NCBI RefSeq assembly: GCF_039679125.1
Contig: NZ_CP155551.1
Coordinates: forward strand, 310,001-374,000
Direction: 5' to 3'
Length of the DNA: 64,000 nt
Origin: Blastococcus sp. HT6-4
GTDB lineage: Bacteria; Actinomycetota; Actinomycetes; Mycobacteriales; Geodermatophilaceae
The notes below the pieces were generated by a model, which had not been told where the DNA came from, did not search any database, and saw only the letters and a program-made list of their open reading frames with translations. Shown here one piece after another: positions 16,696 through 25,178 of the stretch. Position 1 is the first letter of the stretch; the number at the start of each line of letters is the position of its first letter. The position numbers and the translations under genes are program-made.

Positions 16696-17468
16696 GTCTT
16701 GGTACCGGTCGGCGTGTCCGGCACATACCAAGTGGGCCGCATGGATGTGGCTTGAAAGAGAGTCAGGAAGATGCCCATCCCCAGCCCGAGAGCCGCGCCT
16801 GTAGTCAGGGTGATCAGCTCATGGTCCCCGGTGGGCATGTTCGGTAGGGAAGGCTGCGACAAGGTCGCCAGGGGGCTAGTCACCTGTCCAGCGCGGAGGC
16901 GTAGGAGCTCCTGTGTAGATACCAGGGCATCAAGAACAACAGCCGAATCTGCGCCCGTATCCCCAAGACCGGCCGCGCTGGCGGCTGCGCGGTCAATAGC
17001 GGGTTGTAGGGCGGCCGCTCTCCGATACAACTCAGTCCGTTCCTGGTGAACAAGCCAGGAATCCGTGCTCGCCACGGCGCTGGATAGCATCCGATGCGCT
17101 TCTCCCGGCGACGCGGCGTGTGCTTCAACGGTGACGGTGTTGCTGACTCGGCTCGCCTGAACCCTGAGGGATGCCGCGAGTCGCTCCTTCGACACGCCGA
17201 GGCCTTCAGCGGCGGACGCGAGAACCGTGTCGGATTGGATGATCGAGGCGACACTGGACACGCGTCGGCTGAGCTCCTGGCCAGAGCCGCTCAGTGGGCC
17301 GCCAAGAACCCGGGCGTCGGTCACCTGGATAGACGCCCGGCTGGTGAAGATGTCGCCCTGCAGGCTGTGGGCGGCGGTCGTCACAAGTCCACCCAGGATC
17401 GTCAGAAGGGCAATGAGTCGCCAATTGCGGCGTATCTCCGCGAACGGCCGAAAGGCGGACTGGCTCAC
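16692..17468 (-). CDS. Wzz-like chain-length regulator, second copy in operon
   Basis: A 258-residue polysaccharide co-polymerase with membrane helices at about residues 17-36 and 220-240 and a periplasmic part between them that includes Ala-rich helical stretches. It lacks any cytoplasmic kinase domain. GTG 17468 has a CGGAG about ten bases upstream. It lies between the other Wzz-like gene and wzy and overlaps wzy as ATGA. It likely forms oligomers that set polymer length. Having two different Wzz-like proteins in one operon may mean a hetero-oligomer or two length modes. Confidence 0.7.
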   Translation of the reverse strand: MSQSAFRPFAEIRRNWRLIALLTILGGLVTTAAHSLQGDIFTSRASIQVTDARVLGGPLSGSGQELSRRVSSVASIIQSDTVLASAAEGLGVSKERLAASLRVQASRVSNTVTVEAHAASPGEAHRMLSSAVASTDSWLVHQERTELYRRAAALQPAIDRAAASAAGLGDTGADSAVVLDALVSTQELLRLRAGQVTSPLATLSQPSLPNMPTGDHELITLTTGAALGLGMGIFLTLFQATSMRPTWYVPDTPTGTKT

Positions 17469-17546
17469 GTCAGTCGTGCTCCGCGAGGGCAGAGGTAGGC
17501 ACTCCCGGAAGCGGATCTCGGCTTGTTGCGGGAGTTGGCAAAGGAG

Positions 17547-18410
17547 TCACCGTCCCGGAGCGGTGTTGGAGGCACTACTGCTGCTGGCCTTGTGTGGCTG
17601 ACTCATGGCCGGCGCTTCAGGACGCTGGCGCACCGCAGTCCACCCGTCCTTGAGCATGGCAAGGAGGCTACCGAGCGCGAGGCCGAGGATGGCGCCGAGG
17701 GAAAGTCCAACGGGCACCCCGATCCCGGAGGCATCCGTAGGGAGGGACGCTTCCGAGAGGACTTCCACCGGCCCTGCGTATGCGGCAGCCGCGGCGCGTA
17801 GCTGCTCCTCTTGGAGGGCGAGCGGGGCGAGTTGGCTCAGCAGCGCAGCGCGGCGGGACTCGGTGACGTTGTCCGCGCCTTCAAGGGCGGCCAACTGCTG
17901 GTTCAACGCTTCAATGCTCGCCACTAAGGCGTCGGCCTGCGCGGACAAGTTCTGGCGACCACGGTCCCGTTGGTGCTCAACGTAGGCGTTGGTTACCGCG
18001 ATGACACGATCCCGCGCGGCCTCGGCAGAAGGGCCGGAGACCCTCAGGCTCAGGAGGTTCGCGTCCGACTCGGTCGCAACGTCAATCGCCCGACGAAGTG
18101 CGGTCGCGTCGACACTCGTCGTTCGTGCCGCGGCCGCGACCACAGCGTCTCCCTGAACGACTTCCGTCTGGGTGTTCAACTCACGGTTGAGATCACCGCT
18201 GCTGGACTGCGACTGAACACCGACCGCGCCAAGTCCAGCGTCCGGGCGCCAGAGGAGGACGGCTTCGCTTTCGTACGTGGAAGGCAGGGCCACAGCGACC
18301 GCTCCCGCGATAGCGGCACCCATGAGGGCGGAGAGCAGCACGAGCACTCGGTGACGGACCGAGGCTGCTATGACATCTGGGAACGATCGTGTACCGGCTG
18401 GATCAACCAC
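17547..18410 (-). CDS. Wzz-like chain-length regulator
   Basis: A 287-residue protein with a membrane helix at about 21-42, the Wzz-type strand YESEAVLLWRPDAG just after it, a long helical coil (residues 125-200, rich in Ala, Gln, Leu) and a second helix near 235-252 (GVPVGLSLGAILGLALG). This is the polysaccharide co-polymerase type 2 plan without a kinase domain. It begins three bases after the stop of the GT2 gene. Its role is to control chain length with the adjacent Wzy. Confidence 0.78.
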   Translation of the reverse strand: MVDPAGTRSFPDVIAASVRHRVLVLLSALMGAAIAGAVAVALPSTYESEAVLLWRPDAGLGAVGVQSQSSSGDLNRELNTQTEVVQGDAVVAAAARTTSVDATALRRAIDVATESDANLLSLRVSGPSAEAARDRVIAVTNAYVEHQRDRGRQNLSAQADALVASIEALNQQLAALEGADNVTESRRAALLSQLAPLALQEEQLRAAAAAYAGPVEVLSEASLPTDASGIGVPVGLSLGAILGLALGSLLAMLKDGWTAVRQRPEAPAMSQPHKASSSSASNTAPGR

Positions 18411-18413
18411 GGT

Positions 18414-19415
18414 TCACCGCCGGCCGATGGCCGCAGAGCCACCGAACCGCACGAGGCCGGCGAGGAGGCCGGCGCCCCAGGAAAGATGGACGATGGGTGT
18501 AACGAGCGCTCCCCGCGAAGGGCTGGCCCCGTCGGTGCGGGCTGCTGCTGCGCCGGACAACATGGCGAACGAAAGATAGACACCGCCGACGGCCAACAGG
18601 GGGCGTCGACCAGCCGCACCGGCTGCGCACATGCCGAGGACCAAGGCCGGCGGCGCCAACTGTCGACTCCTCAGCGATCGCGGGTGCATTAACAGCGTGA
18701 GTGCCTTGTAGTAGCCGTACCGCCACATCTGCTTCGCAAGTGCGCGTGGTGACTCGCGCACGTACCAGGTGGACTTCGCCTCCGGGTTGAGCCATATCGT
18801 CCCTCCCGACTGGGCGACGCGGAGATCCGCCTCGAAGTCTTCATTGGCTAGAAGGCGCTCATCCCAGCCGCCCGCCTCCGCTAACGCAGTCCGTCTGTAG
18901 CAACCAGAGAAAACGTGTTGGATTGGCCCCTCCGTGCCATTGACCCGGTGCCTGGCCCCGCCCAGTCCGAATGGCCTGCGCAGAACCGCTGCGATGGCCA
19001 AGCCCCATGGACCTCTTCCCGCAGTGGCCATGGCGCCCCCCACAGCCTGAACGTCGGCGCGGGTCTCGAGCAGAGTAGCGACCTTCTCGAGATAATTTGG
19101 CGCGTAGTGGGCATGAGTGTCCATGCGAGCGACGAGTTCTCCGGAGGCAGCACTTAACGCTAGATTCAGACCCGCCGGTACTGACTTCCGTCGGTTGTCC
19201 AGAAGCTTAAGCGGAACGCCGGGGATCTTGGCTGCCTGCCACAGTTCCCGGCTCCCGTCCGTTGACATGCCGTCCGCAACTACCACTTCGGTGGGCTGAC
19301 GGGTTTGTGAGGTGATCATCTGCACCACCCGTGCGACATTGCTCGCCTCATTGCGTGAGGGGATCACCACTGTGATGGACATGGGTGGCGGTACTGTCGC
19401 GGCCCTGATTAGCAC
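18414..19415 (-). CDS. Glycosyltransferase, GT2 family (ExoA-like)
   Basis: A 333-residue GT-A fold enzyme. ITVVIPSRNEASNVARVV begins the nucleotide-binding domain, MDTHAHY sits at the DxD position (D-T-H here), and WDERLLANEDFEADLR carries the ED acid/base motif. Two or three C-terminal hydrophobic helices (residues 250-320) resemble succinoglycan ExoA. GTG 19415 is chosen because CAAGGAG lies six bases upstream; the ATG at 19382 has no ribosome-binding site. It begins 118 bases downstream of the GT8-like gene and is followed three bases later by a Wzz-like gene. It likely adds an inner sugar of the repeat. Confidence 0.85.
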   Translation of the reverse strand: MLIRAATVPPPMSITVVIPSRNEASNVARVVQMITSQTRQPTEVVVADGMSTDGSRELWQAAKIPGVPLKLLDNRRKSVPAGLNLALSAASGELVARMDTHAHYAPNYLEKVATLLETRADVQAVGGAMATAGRGPWGLAIAAVLRRPFGLGGARHRVNGTEGPIQHVFSGCYRRTALAEAGGWDERLLANEDFEADLRVAQSGGTIWLNPEAKSTWYVRESPRALAKQMWRYGYYKALTLLMHPRSLRSRQLAPPALVLGMCAAGAAGRRPLLAVGGVYLSFAMLSGAAAARTDGASPSRGALVTPIVHLSWGAGLLAGLVRFGGSAAIGRR

Positions 19416-19533
19416 TTGAACTCCTTGCCCATGTATGACGTCCAGTTCGCAAGTGGGGAAGGCCTAGTCGGCACCGGGTCGCACTCGACTAAGAGCCGGC
19501 CCGATCCCGTCGATCGCGAGTCGATGGGCGGGG

Positions 19534-20439
19534 TCACTCGCTCGCGATACCTGGCTTCGCGTCGGGGCGCTGACTGTACCGAAAGCCGCAGCGGATCTGA
19601 TCACCCGCACGGGTAGGCACGTCGAACAGCTTGGTCTTGGCATCTGCCCCCGCAAGGTGAAGGACGGATATTGCCTCCGCGTCTGCGTGGGGCGTTGTGA
19701 ACAGGCCTGCGGCACCATCCCACACGGGCATCCCCCGCCCGCAGATCCAGTTGAACCGCGGAGGCAGAAGCTTCGCTCCGACCCCGTCGATGAAGATGAT
19801 TTTGTTCAAGGCGAACTGGTCATGGGGTGTGACGTTCCCAGTTCGTGCGATAGCTTCTCGCAGTGCGCGCCGCCAGATCGACCAGTGTGGCGCGTCGGCG
19901 CGCATGCAGAAGATCCCGGCATTCACCAGGTTCCGCCTGAGTCCAAGACGCAGGCCGTTGGTGAAGCCGTAACCAAGGGCGTAGTGCTTCAGCGTCCATC
20001 GGAGCAGCCAGGGCTGCAGCCGATAGCTGTCCTCCTTCTCGTGGCAGATGGCAAGCCCGTGCGTCTCGGCACCAGAAACTAGAGCATCGACCGAGTCCCA
20101 CGTCTGGAGCCATGCGTCGGCGTCGAACCAGAGGTACCGACTGTAGTGAGGAAAGTAGTCGGCAAGATAGAGCCTCGCCAAGTAGCTCAGGTTCCTGTCG
20201 GTCTGTAGCTCCGGAGGCATGTCCATCAAGAATGTGGGGCGGACAACCTGTGCCCCACGAGCCCGAAGCCAGTCGAGTTCATCCTGGGCGAGGCCGAAGT
20301 CGAGGATGCCCATCGGGACATCCTTGCTCTGCGGGAAGCGGATAAATGATTGAACAGCATCTTTCAACAGTGGGAAGTAATTGGAGTCGGATCCGGAAAT
20401 CCAGATCGTGCCTGCTTGTGCGTCCTGGGACCGCATCAT
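19534..20439 (-). CDS. Glycosyltransferase, GT8-like
   Basis: A 301-residue protein with GT8/GT24-like features: an N-terminal TIWISGSDSNYFPLLKDAV strand, YLARLYLADYFP, and a DxD in LWFDADAW near residue 107, followed by NAGIFCMRA. It is the first gene of the minus-strand operon. ATG 20439 (or ATG 20436) has TAGGA a few bases upstream. It probably transfers a hexose or galacturonic-type sugar to the growing lipid-linked unit. Specificity cannot be inferred. Confidence 0.75.
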   Translation of the reverse strand: MMRSQDAQAGTIWISGSDSNYFPLLKDAVQSFIRFPQSKDVPMGILDFGLAQDELDWLRARGAQVVRPTFLMDMPPELQTDRNLSYLARLYLADYFPHYSRYLWFDADAWLQTWDSVDALVSGAETHGLAICHEKEDSYRLQPWLLRWTLKHYALGYGFTNGLRLGLRRNLVNAGIFCMRADAPHWSIWRRALREAIARTGNVTPHDQFALNKIIFIDGVGAKLLPPRFNWICGRGMPVWDGAAGLFTTPHADAEAISVLHLAGADAKTKLFDVPTRAGDQIRCGFRYSQRPDAKPGIASE

Positions 20440-20665
20440 GTCCTACCCTGCGAGCTCGAGATTCCATTGGTGTGCCCGAATCAAAGTGAGTGCGCTGTGT
20501 CGCTGGGCTTAGCCGTGACCGGATACACACCCGTGTCGCTGGGCGGAGCGAGTCTCGGTCGGAAGGTGGCCGTTCGTCAACCTATGACGGGTTCCACCTA
20601 TGGGGATAGGCTCCGCCCCCTGTCAACGATCAACCCGGTTGGCGAGATCTTCCCGAGGGAGTCCG
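20440..20665. promoter_or_regulatory. Divergent promoter region
   Basis: This 226-base gap separates the minus-strand operon from a plus-strand glycosyltransferase, so promoters for both should lie here. No convincing -35/-10 pair or operator was found by eye. GAGGGAG just before 20666 is the ribosome-binding site of the plus-strand gene. Confidence 0.4.
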
Positions 20666-21811
20666 GTGCGGAGTGTAGTGATCGCCAAGTTCGTGCCCTG
20701 GCCGCCCAACAGCGGGGACAAGCGCAGGACCCTGGGCATCGTGCGCGCCCTGGCGGAGCACGGGGAGGTGACGGTTTGCGCCTTCGCCGGCCCGGATGAA
20801 GATGCGACGCCGCTCGAGGCGGAGGGCATCCGGGTGAGACAACTACCTCGACGGGGTAACTTCCTCCGGCACCTCCTGGGCTTCCTCCAGTCGGGGAGCA
20901 TCACGGCAGGTCGCTTCTGGGACCCCCGCCTAGCCGCGGTTGTGCGCGACGCCGTGGGGGCGGAGGAGACTGTGCTCATCGTGGAGCACGTGCAACTCTT
21001 CCCCTATGCCAAGCGGGTGAAGGCTGCTGCGACGGTGCTGGATATGCACAATATCGAGTCGTCGCTTACTGGCCGCCTTGCTCGTGCGCAGCGGGGAGTG
21101 CGCCGAATTGCCCTTCATTTCGAAGCGCGCGCCCTTCGGCGCCTGGAGCGGACAGCGGTCCGAGCGGTGAACGCTGTCGCAGTGGTTAGCGATGTGGACG
21201 AGTTGCTGCTGCGCAACGTGGTCCGGCACCCACACGTCCTCGTCGTGCCGAACGCGTGGGAGAAGCCTGAGCCCCTGCCTCATGGCCGCGATCCCATCGT
21301 CAGTTTCGTAGCACTGATGTCATGGGCGCCCAACGTGGACGCGGCCACGTGGTTCTGTGCTCACGTATGGCCGCGGGTGCGAAGGCAGGTGCCGGACGCG
21401 CAGCTTTGGCTCGTTGGACGAAATCCGAGTGCTGTCTTGCGGGCGTTGGCGGATGAGAGCGTGACTGTGACCGGCACTGTCCCCGATCTCGCACCCTATT
21501 ACGAACGGACGCGCGTTGCGATCGCTCCGCTCCGCGCAGGTGGGGGATCGCGGCTGAAGATTCTGGAGGCGCTAGCCGCTGGAAGGCCGGTTGTTGCCAC
21601 GACAGTTGGGGCGGAGGGCTTGGAGGACCTCATCGGCCGGGGTGTGACGGTGGCCGACGCGCCCAAGGATATGGCGGACGCCATCGTGCTCAGGCTGCGT
21701 GAGCCCGACATCGGCGCGGCGGAAGGGAATGCAGGGGCGCGGGCAGTGGCGGAAGATCATTCGTGGTCGGCAGCTACGAGACCGCTAATAGGCTTCTTGG
21801 AGCGAAAGTAG
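20666..21811 (+). CDS. Glycosyltransferase, GT4 family
   Basis: About 381 residues. The N-terminal VVIAKFVPWPPNSGDKRRT is the usual opening of a subgroup of GT4 enzymes found with exosortase/EpsH-type polysaccharide systems, and the C-terminal half has APLRAGGGSRLKILEALAAG, including the donor-site glutamate region. GTG 20666 is the start because GAGGGAG lies five bases upstream and it aligns with family N termini. It is transcribed away from the main operon but shares its lower GC. The stop is an ordinary TAG. A hairpin at 21895 may end the transcript. The donor is unknown. Confidence 0.82.
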   Translation: MRSVVIAKFVPWPPNSGDKRRTLGIVRALAEHGEVTVCAFAGPDEDATPLEAEGIRVRQLPRRGNFLRHLLGFLQSGSITAGRFWDPRLAAVVRDAVGAEETVLIVEHVQLFPYAKRVKAAATVLDMHNIESSLTGRLARAQRGVRRIALHFEARALRRLERTAVRAVNAVAVVSDVDELLLRNVVRHPHVLVVPNAWEKPEPLPHGRDPIVSFVALMSWAPNVDAATWFCAHVWPRVRRQVPDAQLWLVGRNPSAVLRALADESVTVTGTVPDLAPYYERTRVAIAPLRAGGGSRLKILEALAAGRPVVATTVGAEGLEDLIGRGVTVADAPKDMADAIVLRLREPDIGAAEGNAGARAVAEDHSWSAATRPLIGFLERK

Positions 21812-21894
21812 TGGTGGACTTGCAATCTGCGTAATGCAGTAGGTCGTGAAGTCTTCAGCGTACTGCTGCCCGTCCCGTCGTAGCGTGCCGGTGA

Positions 21895-21920
21895 ACGGGC
21901 GTTCGCGTAGACGCGCCCGT
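21895..21920 (+). terminator. Hairpin downstream of GT4 gene
   Basis: ACGGGCG at 21895-21901 pairs with CGCCCGT at 21914-21920 around a 12-base loop. It lies 84 bases after the stop, has no U-tract, and is only moderately convincing. Confidence 0.35.
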
Positions 21921-22109
21921 GTCGCGCATTCGCATCCTGGCGCTATCGGGTTTCTCTGAAGGTGTTCTGGCGTTCCGCGCACGTCCGTGAGGGCAAGCAT
22001 TGCAGCGGGGTTAGGGGGAGCCGTCGATAATGTGCAGAGATCGACGCTCTCGCGGGCGACTGCGCGCCGTAATTGCTCGCTCGCGGGACATGTACGATGT
22101 ATTGCTGGC

Positions 22110-23010
22110 GTCGTAGACGCGGAATCGACCAGGCGTCAGTGGCTTGATGCGTTGACCGGGACGCGGCTCATTGCGGTGCTTGTCGTGGTGGCGTTGCATA
22201 TCGGCGACCACGTCGTTGAGAGAGGCGTATCGAGGCGCCGACCTACCTGGGCTTCGTGGAAGCGACCTTCTTGTTGGTCGTCTCCGGTTCCGTGCTGACT
22301 TGGTCCCATCGCGGAGGATCGGGTCCACTCTTTTACCGGTGTCAATGCGCACGGATCAGGCCGCCGCACGCTATGACGTGGGTGGCGGGTATCGCGCTGA
22401 CGGCCGCAGGTGGAGCTGCAGCCAGCGTCCCGGGCAACGTTGCAACACTCTTCCTCGTCCAGGGTCGAGATGATGTCGGCGTGACCTCCAGTGTCTACGG
22501 GCCCCGTGGTCCTTGTCGGCTGAGGCATTTCCTGTGCACTGTTCCCGCGGAGCATCGGCGTCGTCGGGGCGATCGAGCGAGCAAGCCACCCTACGGATGC
22601 TTCTTATCGCCTGCGCGCTCTGCGTTACCGCCTTCGTGGGCATACTGACTACCGGTAGCGGCGGTTTCACTTTGCTCTATGTCAACCCGTTGGGGTGCCT
22701 CATTGATTTCGTCGTGGGCATGGCTATCGCCCTTGTCAACCGGGCGACTGCAGCGGATGACGGTCGGACCAGGGCCGGCAGGTTCCCGGCGCGGCCTTGG
22801 TGCGTCGGGTTGGGGGTGTGGTCGTTTAGCCTCTACCTGACTCGTGCGGTAGTGCGCCAGATCGCCGAGCGGGCTCCTGGATCCGTTGCATTGGCCCACG
22901 AGCGGGCGACTCCTCGGTGCCCCTGCGATCGCTGTCGTGTGCGTAGCTGTCTCAGGCTGGCCTACGAGTTGATCGAGGCTCCGCTGGACTTCGCATCACT
23001 GGATAAGCGT
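22110..23010 (+). pseudogene. Broken acyltransferase-3 family gene
   Basis: Three plus-strand frames in succession carry recognisable parts of one membrane O-acyltransferase: RQWLDALTGTRLIAVLVVV and ALHIGDHV (about 22130-22220), LGFVEATFLLVVSG with SVLTWSHR (about 22248-22310), and LLYVNPLGCLIDFVVGMA, SFSLYLTRAVV and AYELIEAPL (about 22675-22990). These are the usual N-terminal, second-loop and C-terminal signatures in the right order, but joined by frameshifts and with the middle scrambled. The total length is shorter than the usual 350-400 residues. It most likely once acetylated the polymer of the adjacent locus. Confidence 0.7.
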
Positions 23011-23353
23011 CACGTTTTCGGCCGGGATCGAGCCGGAGGGGGGCGAAGTCGAGTGTGCATGGCGTTGACTGAAGGTGCCAGGACAGCGCGGGCGGCGGAT
23101 CGCCTATCCGCTTCGAGCGATCACTTCAATAGCGCCTTGTGACGGTCGCCTGACGCCCAGTGACGCCGTCCGCGACAGTGGTGAATGGCACTGTGCCCGG
23201 ACGGATGAATAGAACCTGAGGCCTTCTGCGCGGCATCGTGGACAGGTAGCTTGCCCGTGTCAATTGGCCACTGAAGCTTCGGGGGATGCGCGGTCCTGCG
23301 GGGCGGTCGCTGTCCCAACCACACATCTGCGCACGGGGGGCCGGAGCTTGTCC
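23011..23353 (+). other. Gene-free stretch upstream of phosphoglycosyl transferase
   Basis: No supportable gene is seen. GC rises again within this stretch, marking the right edge of the lower-GC region. The promoter of the following gene should be here, but no clear TANNNT with a matching -35 stands out. Confidence 0.4.
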
Positions 23354-24868
23354 ATGCTCGACGTTGATGCTCAGCCGGTCCGGCCGACTTCTCGGCAGCG
23401 AGATCGTCGTCCGTTGTGGTCGGCGGCGCGGCTTCGCGGCGAGGGCACCGAGGCGAGGCGCGCGTGGCGGGGGTCGTATGTGCGGCGACTCGTCGTTCTC
23501 GACGTCCTCAGCGCGATCATCGCCGGCACCCTCGGGCAGATCGCGGAGACCCAGCCGGTCAGTGGATCGCTGACCCTGGCGGGCAGCCTCGTGACCGTCC
23601 TGGTCGCCTTCCCGCTGCTCTGGTGCGGCGTGATGCTCGCCGCGCGCGCCTACGAGCAGCGCTTCCTCTGGATCGGGTCAGAGGAGTTCCGTCGGGTCTT
23701 CTTCGCCGCGGCGATGCTGCTGGCGACGATCGGCACCGTCTCCTGGGCCTTCCGTCTCGAACTGGCCCGTGGGTTCGCGATTGTCGCGCTGCCGGTGGCC
23801 GCCCTTCTGACCCTCGGTCATCGGTTGGCGCAGCGAGAGTTGCTCCACCGGCGGCGTGCGCGTGGGGCGTTCCAGCAGACGGCCGTCCTCGTCGGGCACC
23901 GCAACGCCGTCGCCGCCCTGCACGAGCAGTTCGTTCGTCAGCCGAAGCACGGCTATCGGGTCATCGGCTGCTGCGTCCCGCAGTCGACGGACGCCTCCGC
24001 TGTGTCCTTCGACGGGCTGCCGGTGCTCGGCTCGTTGGGTGACGTCGTGGATGTCGTCCGGCGCTACGAGGTCGACACGGTCGCGGTACTGCCCTCGCCG
24101 GAGCTCGACGGACCGGCTCTCCGACAGCTGGGCTGGGACCTGGAGAGCACGCAGGCAGAGCTGCTCCTGGCGCCTGCCGTCACCGAGGTCGCCGGCCCGC
24201 GGGTGCGCATCCGGCCCGTCGCCGGTCTGCCGCTGATGCACGTGGAGCGGCCGGAGTTCACGGGCCACCGTCGCCTCGTGAAGAGCCTGTTCGACCGGTC
24301 CGCGGCGCTGCTCGGCATCCTGCTGATCTCGCCCGTCCTCGTCGGCCTCGCCCTGGCGGTGAAGCTGACCAGTCGGGGGCCGGTCTTCTACAAGCACGAG
24401 CGGATCGGTCTGGGGGGCAAGCCCTTCGAGGTCTACAAGTTCCGGAGCATGGTCCCGGACGCCGACAAGCTCGTGGACGCCCTGTTCGAGGAGAGCAACG
24501 AGGGCAACGACGTCCAGTTCAAGATGAAGCGAGACCCGCGGGTCACCCGCGTCGGCGCGGTCATGCGCCGGTTCTCCCTGGACGAGCTCCCGCAGCTGTT
24601 CAACGTGCTCAACGGCAGCATGAGCCTCGTCGGGCCACGCCCCCACGTGACCCGCGAGGTCGAGCAGTACGGCTTCGACATGGCGCGCCGGCTGCTGGTC
24701 AAGCCGGGCATCACGGGCCTCTGGCAGGTCAGCGGCCGCTCGGACCTGTCGTGGGACGACTCGGTGCGCATCGACGTCCGGTACGTCGAGAACTGGACCC
24801 TGACGTTCGACCTGATGATCCTGTGGAAGACGTTCGGGGCTGTTCTCCGCGGGTCGGGCGCCTACTGA
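23354..24868 (+). CDS. Undecaprenyl-phosphate sugar-1-phosphate transferase, copy 1
   Basis: A 504-residue polyprenyl phosphoglycosyl transferase of the WbaP/CpsE type. It has about four membrane helices (residues 45-160), a central CoA-binding-like fold (around [17 protein letters not shown]), and a C-terminal bacterial sugar-transferase domain from about residue 306 with [27 protein letters not shown] and [14 protein letters not shown]. It should transfer a hexose-1-phosphate from a nucleotide sugar to undecaprenyl phosphate, starting repeat-unit synthesis. ATG 23354 has GGAG seven bases upstream. It is closely related to the protein at 31798-33354. The gene is followed by a 32-base perfect palindrome. 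Confidence 0.92.
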   Translation: MLDVDAQPVRPTSRQRDRRPLWSAARLRGEGTEARRAWRGSYVRRLVVLDVLSAIIAGTLGQIAETQPVSGSLTLAGSLVTVLVAFPLLWCGVMLAARAYEQRFLWIGSEEFRRVFFAAAMLLATIGTVSWAFRLELARGFAIVALPVAALLTLGHRLAQRELLHRRRARGAFQQTAVLVGHRNAVAALHEQFVRQPKHGYRVIGCCVPQSTDASAVSFDGLPVLGSLGDVVDVVRRYEVDTVAVLPSPELDGPALRQLGWDLESTQAELLLAPAVTEVAGPRVRIRPVAGLPLMHVERPEFTGHRRLVKSLFDRSAALLGILLISPVLVGLALAVKLTSRGPVFYKHERIGLGGKPFEVYKFRSMVPDADKLVDALFEESNEGNDVQFKMKRDPRVTRVGAVMRRFSLDELPQLFNVLNGSMSLVGPRPHVTREVEQYGFDMARRLLVKPGITGLWQVSGRSDLSWDDSVRIDVRYVENWTLTFDLMILWKTFGAVLRGSGAY

Positions 24869-24936
24869 CGGCCTGTCCGTCCCGTCGCCCGGTCCGAGGC
24901 CGGGCACGTCAGCGCCTGTTCTCCCGGACCGGCCTG

Positions 24937-24968
24937 CTCAGCCGCTCGGCCATGGCCGAGCGGCTGAG
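24937..24968. terminator. 32-base perfect palindrome
   Basis: The two 16-base halves are exact reverse complements (left arm CTCAGCCGCTCGGCCA), so it can form a stem of about 14 pairs with a minimal loop. It lies 68 bases after the phosphoglycosyl transferase stop and before the end of the convergent LCP gene, so a bidirectional terminator is the simplest reading. The rest of 24869-25178 shows no gene. Confidence 0.55.
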
Positions 24969-25178
24969 GCGTTCCCGGGCCCGGCGTACCTCCTGGACCC
25001 CTCGGCGCTGCCGAGTCGGAGGCGCGCCGGTAGGTGATGGTCGGCGCCCCGTGCGCTCCGCGCTGTATGTCGCGGCTGCATCGGGACAGGCCGAGGCAGC
25101 GGCACCCGGCGCAGCGACCGCACAGCGGCGCAGGGAGCGGCTGGAGCGGCTGGGGCTACTGGACGGTCGGCCGCGCTC

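Noticed and set aside
24970-25178. Small coding gene between the palindrome and the LCP gene
   Set aside because: Frames on both strands give Ala/Arg-rich products without a start that has a ribosome-binding site, and the stretch is also the tail of two convergent genes.
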